Source: Paraburkholderia ferrariae NBRC 106233 | Lineage (GTDB): Bacteria > Pseudomonadota > Gammaproteobacteria > Burkholderiales > Burkholderiaceae | Length of the DNA stretch: 64,000 nt | Assembly: GCF_000685035.1 (NCBI RefSeq) | Contig: NZ_BAYB01000024.1 | Location: 1 to 64,000 of the forward strand | Reading direction: 5' to 3' | Part shown: positions 12,022 through 20,726 of the stretch, in pieces | Numbering within the stretch: position 1 is the stretch's first letter | How the letters are laid out: each line of letters opens with the position of its first letter | Notes under the pieces: model-generated | What the model was told of the DNA's origin: nothing | Databases searched by the model: none | Seen by the model: only the letters and a program-made list of their open reading frames with translations | Made by a program: the position numbers and the translations under genes

Positions 12022-12723
12022 ATGAACGAATCGCTTCCCCGTCCTCCGTCCGGCGTCCTGCGCGCACACCGTGCCGCGCGCGTGCGCCGTGCCGTGTTCG
12101 GCGCGCTGGCCGTGCTCGCCGCGGCGCTGCCGCTCGCAGGCTTCTCGCCCGCCGCGCATGCCGAGCGCGCCGACAAGGACAAGCCGCTCAACATCGAAGC
12201 GGACAACATGACGTATGACGATCTCAAGCAGGAGACCGTCTTCACCGGCCACGTGGTCGCCACGAAGGGCACGATCCTGATCAAGGCCGACAAGGTGGTC
12301 GTGACCCAGGATCCGCAGGGCTACCAGTACGCCACCGGCACGGTGGCGCCGGGCACGCCCGACGCGAATCTCGCCTATTTCCGCCAGAAGCGCGAAGGCG
12401 TGGACGAATACGTGGAAGGCACGGCCGAGCGCATCGACTACGACGGCAAGCAGGACCTCACCACGCTCACCACGCGCGCCACGGTGCACCGCCTGCAGGG
12501 CCTGTCCACCATCATGGACACGGTGCACGGCAGCGTCATCACCTACGACGGCCAGAACGACTTCTATACGGCGAAGTCCGGCAAGGACGTGGCAGGCCCG
12601 GGCAACCCCACGGGACGCGTGCGCGCCACGCTCTCGCCGCGCAACGGCGGCGCCCAGCCGCTTACGGGCGCCTCGGCCACGCTGGTGCCTTCGGCCACGT
12701 TGCAGGGGACGCCGCAGCAATGA
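12022..12723 (+). CDS. lptA: LPS transport periplasmic protein LptA
   Basis: LptA oligomerises into the periplasmic bridge for LPS. The 233-residue protein has a signal peptide ending near AAHAERADKD (about residue 49) and an OstA-like fold (INIEADNMTYDDLKQETVFTGHV region near 57-78, seen in parts). I placed the start at the Met of MNESLPRPPSG, which leaves a 31-base gap after lptC. The stop overlaps the lptB start in ATGA. The C-terminal tail is rich in Ala, Thr and Gly. Confidence 0.92.
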   Translation: MNESLPRPPSGVLRAHRAARVRRAVFGALAVLAAALPLAGFSPAAHAERADKDKPLNIEADNMTYDDLKQETVFTGHVVATKGTILIKADKVVVTQDPQGYQYATGTVAPGTPDANLAYFRQKREGVDEYVEGTAERIDYDGKQDLTTLTTRATVHRLQGLSTIMDTVHGSVITYDGQNDFYTAKSGKDVAGPGNPTGRVRATLSPRNGGAQPLTGASATLVPSATLQGTPQQ

Positions 12724-13511
12724 ATACCGTGACTGCTCCGCAAAGCCACGGCCGGCAACTGGCCGGCAAGACCAGCTCGCTCGTCGTGCGCAATCTCAAG
12801 AAGCGCTACGGCTCGCGCACGGTCGTCAAAGATGTGTCGCTCGACGTGAAAAGCGGCGAAGTGGTCGGGCTGCTCGGGCCGAACGGCGCCGGCAAGACCA
12901 CGTCGTTCTACATGATCGTCGGCCTCGTGCCGCTCGACGCGGGCGAGATCGACCTCGACGGCCAGTCCATCAGCCTGCTGCCGATCCACAAGCGCGCCTC
13001 GCTCGGCCTGTCGTATCTGCCGCAGGAAGCGTCGGTGTTCCGTAAGCTCACCGTCGAAGAGAACATCCGCGCCGTGCTCGAACTGCAGGTGGACATGCAC
13101 GGCAAGCGGCTCTCGAAAGACGTGATCACCGAGCGCGCCGAAGCCCTCCTCGACGAACTGCAGATCGCCCACCTGCGCGAAAATCCGGCCCTCTCGCTCT
13201 CGGGCGGCGAGCGCCGCCGCGTGGAAATCGCCCGGGCGCTCGCCACCGATCCGAGCTTCATCCTGCTCGACGAACCGTTCGCGGGCGTGGACCCGATCGC
13301 CGTGCTGGAAATCCAGAAGATCGTGAAGTTCCTGAAGCAGCGCAACATCGGCGTGCTGATTACGGACCACAACGTGCGCGAAACGCTCGGCATCTGCGAT
13401 CACGCGTACATCATCAGCGACGGCACGGTGCTCGCCGCCGGCGCGCCCAGCGACATCATCGAGAACGAAAGCGTGCGCCGCGTCTATCTCGGCGAACATT
13501 TCCGCATGTAA
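12720..13511 (+). CDS. lptB: LPS export ABC transporter ATP-binding protein LptB
   Basis: LptB powers extraction of LPS from the inner membrane with LptF and LptG, which are not in this window. The 263-residue ABC protein has Walker A GPNGAGKTT near residue 58, signature LSGGERRRVEIARAL near 160, and Walker B FILLDEPFAGVDP near 180. About 20 residues precede the usual start of LptB. It overlaps lptA by four bases and is followed by a strong hairpin. Confidence 0.96.
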   Translation: MNTVTAPQSHGRQLAGKTSSLVVRNLKKRYGSRTVVKDVSLDVKSGEVVGLLGPNGAGKTTSFYMIVGLVPLDAGEIDLDGQSISLLPIHKRASLGLSYLPQEASVFRKLTVEENIRAVLELQVDMHGKRLSKDVITERAEALLDELQIAHLRENPALSLSGGERRRVEIARALATDPSFILLDEPFAGVDPIAVLEIQKIVKFLKQRNIGVLITDHNVRETLGICDHAYIISDGTVLAAGAPSDIIENESVRRVYLGEHFRM

Positions 13512-13526
13512 GACGCACCGGGCGGC

Positions 13527-13561
13527 GTACTGGCGCGGCGGCAGTGTCGCCGCGCCAGTAC
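13527..13561 (+). terminator. Strong hairpin after lptB, no T-tract
   Basis: Perfect 14-bp arms GTACTGGCGCGGCG (13527-13540) and CGCCGCGCCAGTAC (13548-13561) flank a seven-base loop. No T-run follows, so it may stabilise the 3' end or attenuate read-through into rpoN rather than terminate fully. Confidence 0.6.
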
Positions 13562-13878
13562 GCTACCCGACTCGGCTCGCCTTACAGCTTGCCGACCTGT
13601 CCGGCGGCATGCTTCGCGCGCCGCCCTTCCCCAGCTTCCCGCTGTCGCATTCCCAGGCCGCAACCACGCCCAAAAGGCCGCGATGTGCGCCGAACGGTGC
13701 ACAAAACGCGCCGTGTGCCTGCCCGGCCTCCTCCCGCAGAGGCCGCTTTCGCGCCGATCCCCAGCGCCGGGCTGCCCGCCCGTTTGAGGGCCACACCATT
13801 GCGTGGCACGCGTATTTTCGTGAAGGTTGCGTGGTATCGCGGGCGTGGCAAACTCTTTACAATGAATCGCACACTGCC
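13562..13878. other. Intergenic stretch upstream of rpoN
   Basis: About 317 bases with no convincing gene on either strand; the open frames here have shadow-like composition. A TTTACAAT just before rpoN (TACAAT at 13858-13863) is the best -10 candidate but lacks a good -35. It lies only about 15 bases from the rpoN ATG. Confidence 0.5.
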
Positions 13879-15393
13879 ATGAAAGCCAGCCTCCAACTCC
13901 GCCTCTCGCAGCATCTTGCGCTGACCCCGCAACTGCAGCAGTCCATCCGGCTGCTTCAGTTGTCGACGCTCGAACTGCAGCAGGAAGTGGCGACGGCGAT
14001 CTCGCAGAACCCCCTGCTCGAAAACGACGACGACTGGATCGCGAGCCCCCTGCGCGTGGCCGCCGACGGCTCGCTGATCGCGCAGCCGCCGGCTTCCGGC
14101 GGCGAGACGATGTCGGGTCCGTCCACGTCTTCCGCGTCCTCCTCGAACGGCGGCGAGAACGGTGACGGCGAGCCGCAGGGCGTGGACGAATACAACGGCC
14201 TCGCGTCCGACGCCAACGGCGACGCGAGCCAGTGGAACCTCGACGACTACGGCCGCCCCGGGGGCGCCTCCGACGACGACGACCTGCCCCCGCTGCAGAT
14301 CCACGAATCCACCACCACGCTGCGCGACCACCTGATGGCGCAGTTGCGCGTGACCCAGGCAAGCCCGCGCGATCGCGCGCTCATCACGTTTCTCATCGAA
14401 TCGCTCGACGACGACGGCTATCTGAGCGCCACGTGCGAGGAAATTCTTGCCGATATCCCGGACGAACTCGAAGTCGACGGCGACGAACTGAACGCCGCAC
14501 TCGCGCTGCTGCACAGCTTCGACCCCGCAGGCGTGGGCGCGCGCTCCGCATCGGAATGCCTCAAGCTCCAGTTGCTGCGCGTCGAATCGTCGCCCACGCG
14601 AACGCTCGCGCTCGAGATCGTGTCGAACCATCTGGAACTGCTCGCCGCACGCGATTTCACGCGGTTGCGCAAGCAACTGAAGACCGGCGACGACGAACTG
14701 CGCGAAGCGCATGCGCTGATCCGCTCGCTGGAGCCGTTTCCGGGCGCCGCCTACGGCAAGGCCGAAGCGGATTACGTGGTGCCGGACATCATCGTCAAGA
14801 AAGCGGGCCAGAACTGGCACGCGGAACTGAACCCGGAGGTGGTGCCGAAGCTGCGCATCAACCATCTCTACGCGAACATCCTGCGCAACAACCGGGGCGA
14901 CCCGGGCAGCGGTTCGCTGCGTCAGCAGTTGCAGGAAGCGCGCTGGCTCATCAAGAACATCCAGCAGCGCTTCGAAACGATCCTGCGCGTTGCGCAGGCG
15001 ATCGTCGAGCGGCAGAAGAACTTTTTCGCACATGGCGAAATCGCCATGCGCCCCTTGGTTTTGAGGGAGATTGCTGATACGCTGGGCCTACACGAATCAA
15101 CTGTCTCGCGTGTGACAACCGGTAAATACATGCTGACTCCATTCGGGACACTTGAATTTAAGTACTTCTTCGGATCGCACGTATCAACCGACACCGGGGG
15201 CGCGGCGTCATCAACCGCCATTCGCGCACTCATCAAGCAACTGATAGGAGCCGAGAACACCAAATCTCCTCTTTCAGACAGCCGCATAGCCGAACTGCTG
15301 GCGGAACAAGGTTTCGTGGTCGCGCGGCGCACCGTCGCGAAATACCGCGAGGCATTGAAGATCCCGGCAGTCAATCTGCGCAAGTCTCTTTAG
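13879..15393 (+). CDS. rpoN: RNA polymerase sigma-54 factor
   Basis: RpoN directs polymerase to -24/-12 promoters opened by AAA+ activators. The 504-residue protein starts with the Gln/Leu-rich activator-interaction region (MKASLQLRLSQHLALTPQLQ), has an acidic linker around 85-145, the core-binding domain, the HTH (ESTVSRVTTGKYM near 413) and the RpoN box ARRTVAKYREAL near 487. The last 300 bases or so are visibly less GC-rich than the rest. It heads the rpoN-hpf-ptsN-hprK-rapZ group. Confidence 0.97.
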   Translation: MKASLQLRLSQHLALTPQLQQSIRLLQLSTLELQQEVATAISQNPLLENDDDWIASPLRVAADGSLIAQPPASGGETMSGPSTSSASSSNGGENGDGEPQGVDEYNGLASDANGDASQWNLDDYGRPGGASDDDDLPPLQIHESTTTLRDHLMAQLRVTQASPRDRALITFLIESLDDDGYLSATCEEILADIPDELEVDGDELNAALALLHSFDPAGVGARSASECLKLQLLRVESSPTRTLALEIVSNHLELLAARDFTRLRKQLKTGDDELREAHALIRSLEPFPGAAYGKAEADYVVPDIIVKKAGQNWHAELNPEVVPKLRINHLYANILRNNRGDPGSGSLRQQLQEARWLIKNIQQRFETILRVAQAIVERQKNFFAHGEIAMRPLVLREIADTLGLHESTVSRVTTGKYMLTPFGTLEFKYFFGSHVSTDTGGAASSTAIRALIKQLIGAENTKSPLSDSRIAELLAEQGFVVARRTVAKYREALKIPAVNLRKSL

Positions 15394-15572
15394 CCTGTTG
15401 CCGGTTTGCTCCGGCATGGGCACTTTCCGGCCGCGGCGCCAGTTCTGGCGGCGATGGCCGGCCGAGGTAGTCCGTCGCGCAGGCCTTTTCGGGGAAGCCT
15501 CACGCGGTCCCACCAGTCGACCGGCATCGCCGCGCATGACGCGTCAGGCGGCTATTAGCCTGGAGAAGCACT

Positions 15573-15929
15573 ATGAACTTGAAGATCAGTGGACACCATC
15601 TCGAAGTAACGCCAGCGTTGCGAGAATACGTGATCACCAAGCTGGACAGGGTGCTAAGACATTTCGATCAGGTAATCGATGGCAATGTGGTCCTCTCGGT
15701 CGACAACTACAAGGAAAAGGATAGGAGACAGAAGGTTGAAGTGAACCTTCATCTGAAGGGCAAGGATATTTTCGTGGAGAGCGCGAACGGCGACATGTAC
15801 GCCGCCATCGATCTCGTGGTCGACAAGCTCGATCGCCAGGTCGTGCGCCACAAGGATCGCGTGCAGGGCCACCAGCATGAGTCGCTGAAGTATCAGAGCG
15901 CTCCGCCGCTTGAAATCCCGCCGCAGTGA
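15573..15929 (+). CDS. hpf: Ribosome hibernation-promoting factor (HPF/RaiA family)
   Basis: This 118-residue protein of the short HPF type binds the 30S decoding site and promotes inactive ribosome dimers in starved cells. It starts MNLKISGHHLEVTPALREYV and has the beta-alpha-beta core with the basic VRHKDRVQGHQH segment near 89-100. It is a little longer than E. coli HPF (95 aa). GGAGAAG precedes the ATG. Position just after rpoN is conserved in proteobacteria. An intrinsic terminator follows. Confidence 0.94.
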   Translation: MNLKISGHHLEVTPALREYVITKLDRVLRHFDQVIDGNVVLSVDNYKEKDRRQKVEVNLHLKGKDIFVESANGDMYAAIDLVVDKLDRQVVRHKDRVQGHQHESLKYQSAPPLEIPPQ

Positions 15930-16011
15930 TCCCTGCGCAATGAACCACGGCAGGATCCCCGCAAGAGCGGCCAGTCACCCGAATGGCCGCTGAAGATCCG
16001 GCCCCAGAGAC

Positions 16012-16037
16012 AAGCCGCCCCGCACGGGCGGCTTTTT
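16012..16037 (+). terminator. Intrinsic terminator after hpf
   Basis: AAGCCGCCC (16012-16020), loop CGCAC, GGGCGGCTT (16026-16034) and a T5 tract ending at 16037. It separates rpoN-hpf from ptsN. Confidence 0.9.
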
Positions 16038-16135
16038 CATGAGTAGAGGACATCGAACGATCCGGTCTGGTGCAACCGGGCATGAGCGGTTGCACTATGC
16101 ATGGCGCATCGCACCATCGGTCCGTACGCTTGTTC

Positions 16136-16141
16136 TATAAT
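16136..16141 (+). promoter_or_regulatory. Candidate -10 box of the ptsN-hprK-rapZ unit
   Basis: A perfect TATAAT lies in the 258-base gap between the hpf terminator and ptsN. No strong -35 was found at 16-18 bp spacing. The 5' untranslated region would be about 150 bases. I see no gene in the rest of this gap (16038-16295). Confidence 0.5.
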
Positions 16142-16295
16142 GGTCCAGTCGTTTTCGGGGCGTGACGTCCCCACGGTCCCGGCACCGGCTTCGCCGCGAG
16201 AGCCGCGCGCCATCGGGGCGTGCAGCAGCGTGTGTCGGGTTTCGCGCTTTTCTGCCGGGGTGAGGAGCATTCAGGCCACGTTTTCGCCTGCCAAC

Positions 16296-16751
16296 ATGAA
16301 TCGTTTAGCCAAAATACTTCCCATCGAGAACGTCGTCCTCGGCCTGTCCGTCACCAGCAAGAAGCGCGTCTTCGAACAAGCTGGCCTGATCTTCGAAAAC
16401 CAGAACGGCATCGCCCGCAGCACCGTTACCGACAATCTGTTCGCGCGCGAGCGCCTCGGTTCCACCGGCCTCGGCGAAGGCGTTGCCATTCCGCACGGCC
16501 GCATCAAGGGCTTGAAGCAGCCGCTCGCCGCCTTCGTGCGCCTCGCGGAGCCCATCGCCTTCGAAGCCCCGGACGGCCAGCCCGTCTCGCTTCTCATCTT
16601 CCTGCTCGTGCCCGAACAGGCCACGCAGCAGCACCTTGAAATCCTGTCCGAGATCGCGCAACTACTGTCGGATCGCGAGACGCGCGAGCGCCTCCACACG
16701 GAACAGGACCGCGAAACGTTGCATCGCCTGCTCACCCAGTGGCAACCTTGA
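16296..16751 (+). CDS. ptsN: Nitrogen-PTS EIIA protein
   Basis: EIIA-Ntr receives phosphate from NPr and regulates potassium transport, stress and nitrogen-related functions by protein contact. The 151-residue protein has the PTS EIIA type-2 fold, with the phospho-His in GVAIPHGRIKG near residue 67. The Met start begins MNRLAKILPIENVVLG. Co-location with hprK and rapZ is the usual betaproteobacterial arrangement; ptsO-type NPr and EI-Ntr are not in this window. Confidence 0.95.
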   Translation: MNRLAKILPIENVVLGLSVTSKKRVFEQAGLIFENQNGIARSTVTDNLFARERLGSTGLGEGVAIPHGRIKGLKQPLAAFVRLAEPIAFEAPDGQPVSLLIFLLVPEQATQQHLEILSEIAQLLSDRETRERLHTEQDRETLHRLLTQWQP

Positions 16752-16859
16752 TGTAACGCGCCGCCGAAAGCGGCGAGCAAGCGGCGCCGGGCCCACGCGG
16801 CGGCGCCCGGTTCGAACCGTCGCGGCCCTAAACCCGAGTCTTCGCGGAGTCACCGACTC

Positions 16860-17828
16860 ATGGACACGTCCAGCATCAACGCCCAAAGTATCTTCGACGA
16901 CAACGCCACCACGCTGAAGCTCAGCTGGCTGACGGGGCACGAAGGCTGGGAGCGCGGCTTTTCGGCCGAGACGGTGGCAACGGCCACGGCGAGCGCCGAC
17001 CTGGTCGGCCACCTGAACCTGATCCACCCGAACCGCATCCAGGTGCTCGGCGACGCCGAAATCCACTACTACCAGCGCCAGACCGACGAAGACCGCTCGC
17101 GCCACATGGCCGAGCTGATCGCCCTCGAACCGCCCTTCCTCGTGGTCGCGGACGGCATGACCGCGCCGCCCGAACTCGTCCTGCGCTGCACGCGCTCGTC
17201 CACGCCGCTCTTCACCACGCCCATGTCGGCGGCGACCGTCATCGACAGCCTGCGCCTTTACATGTCGCGCATCCTGGCGCCCCGCGCCACGCTGCACGGC
17301 GTGTTCCTCGACATCCTCGGCATGGGCGTGCTGCTCACCGGCGACTCGGGCCTCGGCAAGAGCGAACTGGGCCTCGAACTGATCAGCCGCGGCCACGGCC
17401 TCGTGGCCGACGACGCCGTGGATTTCGTACGCCTCGGCCCCGATTTCGTCGAAGGCCGCTGCCCGCCGCTGCTGCAGAACCTGCTGGAAGTGCGCGGCCT
17501 CGGCCTTCTCGACATCAAGACGATCTTCGGTGAAACCGCCGTGCGCCGGAAGATGAAGCTCAAGCTCATCGTGCAGCTCGTGCGCCGCCCGGACGGCGAA
17601 TTCCAGCGCCTGCCGCTGGAAAGCCAGACGGTGGACGTGCTGGGGCTGCCCATCAGCAAGGTCACGATCCAGGTGGCGGCGGGCCGCAACCTCGCCGTGC
17701 TGGTGGAGGCCGCCGTGCGCAACACGATCCTGCAACTGCGCGGCATCGATACGCTGCGCGACTTCATGGACCGCCAGCGCCTCGCCATGCAGGACCCGGA
17801 CAGCCAGTTCCCCGGCAAGCTGATCTGA
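16860..17828 (+). CDS. hprK: HPr kinase/phosphorylase
   Basis: HprK phosphorylates and dephosphorylates a Ser of HPr-type proteins. The 322-residue product has the HprK N-terminal domain (about 10-140) and the kinase domain with P-loop GDSGLGKSELGLEL at about 161-174 and the family signature LEVRGLGLLDIK near 211. In betaproteobacteria its partner is usually NPr rather than sugar HPr; that is family knowledge and not tested here. Confidence 0.95.
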   Translation: MDTSSINAQSIFDDNATTLKLSWLTGHEGWERGFSAETVATATASADLVGHLNLIHPNRIQVLGDAEIHYYQRQTDEDRSRHMAELIALEPPFLVVADGMTAPPELVLRCTRSSTPLFTTPMSAATVIDSLRLYMSRILAPRATLHGVFLDILGMGVLLTGDSGLGKSELGLELISRGHGLVADDAVDFVRLGPDFVEGRCPPLLQNLLEVRGLGLLDIKTIFGETAVRRKMKLKLIVQLVRRPDGEFQRLPLESQTVDVLGLPISKVTIQVAAGRNLAVLVEAAVRNTILQLRGIDTLRDFMDRQRLAMQDPDSQFPGKLI

Positions 17829-17830
17829 TA

Positions 17831-17851
17831 CCGGCGGCCGCGGGCCGCCGG
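17831..17851 (+). other. Intercistronic hairpin between hprK and rapZ
   Basis: CCGGCGGCC (17831-17839) and GGCCGCCGG (17843-17851) form a 9-bp stem with a three-base loop directly after the hprK stop. There is no T-tract, so processing or stability control is more likely than termination. Confidence 0.5.
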
Positions 17852-17922
17852 GCACGCTTCTGGCGTGGGCCCTGGCGGTGCGTTGGAGCGCCCGGCGTGT
17901 CATCGCGGGAGCCCGGGTCCGA

Positions 17923-17931
17923 TGCTATGAT
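17923..17931 (+). promoter_or_regulatory. Possible extended -10 promoter of rapZ
   Basis: TGC-TATGAT (TATGAT at 17926-17931) lies 27 bases before the rapZ ATG and lacks a clear -35. It could give rapZ its own promoter within the ptsN-hprK-rapZ run. Confidence 0.35.
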
Positions 17932-17958
17932 GACCCAATCGGGTTCATCGACTTTTCC

Positions 17959-18852
17959 ATGCGTATCATCCTGATCACCGGTATCTCGGGTTCCGGCAAG
18001 TCGGTCGCGTTGACCGCGCTTGAAGACGTCGGCTATTTCTGCGTCGACAATCTGCCTCCGCGCTTTCTGCCGCAACTCGCCGAATATCTCGCCGAAGACG
18101 GCTACGACCGCCTTGCGGTTGCTATCGACGCGCGTTCGAGTTCGTCGTTCGAGGACATGCCGCAGATGATCCGCGACCTCGCGCGCGAGCACGACGTGCG
18201 CGTGCTGTTCCTCAACGCGAGCACGCAGTCGCTGATCCAGCGCTTCTCGGAAACGCGCCGCCGCCACCCGCTGTCGGGCTCGGCCGCGCACGACGCCAAT
18301 GTCGGCATGCTGAAGTCGCTCGAAGAGGCCATCGAGCACGAGCGCGAACTCGTCTCGAATCTCGCCGAGTTCGGTCATCAGGTCGATACGAGCAACCTCA
18401 GCGCCAATGCGCTGCGCGCGTGGGTGAAGGCTTTTGTCGAGGGCGAGCGCGGCTCGCTCATGCTCACCTTCGAATCGTTCGGTTTCAAGCGCGGCGTGCC
18501 GCTCGACGCGGACCTCGTGTTCGACGTCCGCACGCTGCCCAATCCGCACTACGACAGCCGCCTGCGTCCGCTCACGGGCCTCGATCAGCCGGTGATCGAC
18601 TTCCTGCGCGCGCAGCCGGCCGTGCACGAAATGATCGACGACATCTATGCGTTCGTCGCGAAGTGGCTGCCGCATTTCCGTGCGGACAACCGCAGCTATC
18701 TCACCGTCGCGATCGGCTGCACCGGCGGCCAGCATCGCTCGGTCTTCATTGCCCAGACGCTGGCCACGCGCTTCGCGGGCCAAACGAACGTCATCGTGCG
18801 CCACCGCGACGCGCCCCTCGACGTTGGAGAGTCGTCCCGGCTGATCGCCTAA
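17959..18852 (+). CDS. rapZ: RNase adapter protein RapZ
   Basis: RapZ is a P-loop protein; in E. coli it delivers the GlmZ small RNA to RNase E and senses glucosamine 6-phosphate. The 297-residue protein has Walker A GISGSGKS near 8-15 and the C-terminal signature GCTGGQHRSVF near 253. The GMP-synthesis-linked role depends on sRNAs not identified in this window. A short GGCCGCGC/GCGCGGCC hairpin (18855-18872) follows the stop. Confidence 0.95.
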   Translation: MRIILITGISGSGKSVALTALEDVGYFCVDNLPPRFLPQLAEYLAEDGYDRLAVAIDARSSSSFEDMPQMIRDLAREHDVRVLFLNASTQSLIQRFSETRRRHPLSGSAAHDANVGMLKSLEEAIEHERELVSNLAEFGHQVDTSNLSANALRAWVKAFVEGERGSLMLTFESFGFKRGVPLDADLVFDVRTLPNPHYDSRLRPLTGLDQPVIDFLRAQPAVHEMIDDIYAFVAKWLPHFRADNRSYLTVAIGCTGGQHRSVFIAQTLATRFAGQTNVIVRHRDAPLDVGESSRLIA

Positions 18853-18892
18853 CCGGCCGCGCACGCGCGGCCTTAACCGAAAGCGTTGCGCC

Positions 18893-19528
18893 ATGTCCTC
18901 GTCCCCTGCCGTGCTTGCCGATCTGCCGCTCTTCCCGCTGCATACGGTGCTCTTTCCCGGCGGCCTGTTGCCGCTGAAGATCTTCGAAGCGCGTTACCTG
19001 GACATGGTCAGCCGCTGTCTGCGAGAGAAGACGCCGTTCGGCGTGTGCATGCTCAAGAGCGGCGGCGAGGTGGCGCAGCCCGACGAGCCTTCGGTGCCCG
19101 AGAGCATCGGCTGCCTCGCCCGGATCGAGCAGTGCGACGCCGAATCGTTCGGCATGCTGCTGATCCGCGCGCACGGCACGCAGCGCTTCCGGCTGCTTTC
19201 GTACCGGGTCGAGAGCGACGGCCTGATCGTCGGCATGGCCGAACCGCTGCCCGAAGATATCCCGCTCGAAGGCACCGAGCAGCTTGCGCGCTGCGGCGCG
19301 TGTGCAGAGGTGCTCGAACGCATCATTGCGACGATCCGCGAACGCGACCCGGCAAGCGTGCCGTTCGCGGAGCCGTTCCGCTTCGACGACCCTTCGTGGG
19401 TCTCCAACCGCCTGGCCGAAGTGCTGCCGATTCCGCTGCGCGCGCGCCAGAAGCTCATGGAGTTGCCCGACGCCGGCGCGCGTATCGACGTCGTGCATCA
19501 CTACATGCAGCAGCATCAGTTGCTCTGA
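18893..19528 (+). CDS. LON-domain (substrate-binding) protein without protease
   Basis: This 211-residue protein matches the LON N-terminal substrate-binding domain (PF02190) alone: LPLFPLHTVLFPGGLLPLKIFE at the start (seen near residues 9-30) and no AAA or Ser-Lys protease region. Stand-alone LON proteins are common in proteobacteria; their function is not established. It follows rapZ after 40 bases on the same strand and converges with mutY. Confidence 0.88.
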   Translation: MSSSPAVLADLPLFPLHTVLFPGGLLPLKIFEARYLDMVSRCLREKTPFGVCMLKSGGEVAQPDEPSVPESIGCLARIEQCDAESFGMLLIRAHGTQRFRLLSYRVESDGLIVGMAEPLPEDIPLEGTEQLARCGACAEVLERIIATIRERDPASVPFAEPFRFDDPSWVSNRLAEVLPIPLRARQKLMELPDAGARIDVVHHYMQQHQLL

Positions 19529-19577
19529 CTCCGATGGCTCCGATACGCCCGGCCTTGCGCTGAGGCGCGAGCCTCAC

Positions 19578-20711
19578 TCAGATCAGCGAGCCGCGCAAGC
19601 CGTCCAGCAGTTTGCGCACCGGCGCAGGCACGCCAAACGCGTCGATCTCGCGCAACGGCACCCAGGCCGTCTGCCCGTCGCCGAGTTCGATGGCCGATGC
19701 CCCCGCCTTCGCCCCGCGCGCGAGTTCGATCACGCGCGGCTCGATATCGAGCTTGAAGTGCGTGAACGTATGCGAGAACGGCGCCAGCGGCGAGACCTCG
19801 CCCGCCGCGCCGAAAGATTGTGCGCGCTCGGCGACCGCCGTTTCGTCGGCGGCTTCCGGCAGGCTCCACAGGCCGCCCCAGATGCCCGTGGGCGGCCGCT
19901 TCTCCAGCATCACGGCGTCGCCGTCGAGCAGCACGAGCATCCACGTGCGGCGCGTCGGCACGGCCTTTTTCGGACGCGCCGCGGGCAGTTCGCGCTGGCG
20001 CCCCGTCGTGTTCGCCACGCAGTCCACGGCGAACGGACAGCGCGCGCAATCCGGCTTGCCGCGCCCGCATAGCGTGGCACCCAGATCCATGAGCCCCTGC
20101 GTATAGGCGCTCACGTCCGCGTCGCTTGCGCCCGCGCCGGGAACGATCGATTCGGCAAGCGTCCACATGCCGTTTTCCACACGCTTTTCGCCCGGAAAAC
20201 CCTCTACGCCGAACACGCGAGCGAGCACGCGTTTCACGTTGCCGTCGAGTATCGTCTCGCGCGCGCCGAAGGCAAACGACGCAATCGCCGCCGCCGTCGA
20301 GCGGCCGATGCCGGGCAACCCGGCAAGCCCATCGACCGTCTGCGGGAACCGGCCGCCGTGCTCCTGCGCAACGACCTGCGCGCAGCGATGCAGATTGCGC
20401 GCCCGCGTGTAGTAGCCGAGCCCCGCCCACAGCGCCATCACGTCGTCGAGCGGCGCGGCGGCGAGCGCCTCCACTGTCGGGAAACGATCGAGAAAGTGCG
20501 CGTAGTACGGAATCACGGTGCCCACCTGCGTCTGCTGGAGCATGATTTCCGACAACCAGATCCGGTAGGCATCGCGCGTGTTCTGCCACGGCAGATCATG
20601 CCGGCCGTGCTCGCGCTGCCACGCGATGAGGCGCGGCGCGAAGCTCGCGACGAGTTCCGATGGATAGGTGCCGGCGGGCAGCGTGCTGGACGAGGACGAA
20701 GATCGATACAT
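19578..20711 (-). CDS. mutY: Adenine DNA glycosylase
   Basis: MutY removes adenine mispaired with 8-oxoguanine. The 377-residue protein has the helix-hairpin-helix LPGIGRSTAAAI, the catalytic Asp in ILDGNVKRVL, and a 4Fe-4S loop with C-x6-C-x2-C-x5-C spacing (CGRGKPDCARCPFAVDC). A C-terminal Nudix-like domain for 8-oxoG recognition follows. A Ser-rich N-terminal stretch precedes the conserved LPWQNTRDAYRIWLSE. It lies 15 bases after mutM, its repair partner, in the same orientation. Confidence 0.96.
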   Translation of the reverse strand: MYRSSSSSSTLPAGTYPSELVASFAPRLIAWQREHGRHDLPWQNTRDAYRIWLSEIMLQQTQVGTVIPYYAHFLDRFPTVEALAAAPLDDVMALWAGLGYYTRARNLHRCAQVVAQEHGGRFPQTVDGLAGLPGIGRSTAAAIASFAFGARETILDGNVKRVLARVFGVEGFPGEKRVENGMWTLAESIVPGAGASDADVSAYTQGLMDLGATLCGRGKPDCARCPFAVDCVANTTGRQRELPAARPKKAVPTRRTWMLVLLDGDAVMLEKRPPTGIWGGLWSLPEAADETAVAERAQSFGAAGEVSPLAPFSHTFTHFKLDIEPRVIELARGAKAGASAIELGDGQTAWVPLREIDAFGVPAPVRKLLDGLRGSLI

Positions 20712-20726
20712 GGAGAAACCGGAAGT

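Noticed and set aside
13804..13819. Possible sigma-54 promoter upstream of rpoN (TGGCACG)
   Set aside because: The -24 part matches, but at the right spacing the -12 GC is replaced by TT, and the -12 GC is nearly invariant.
18855..18872. GGCCGCGC/GCGCGGCC hairpin after rapZ as a terminator
   Set aside because: The loop is only two bases and no T-tract follows; the LON gene starts 20 bases later.
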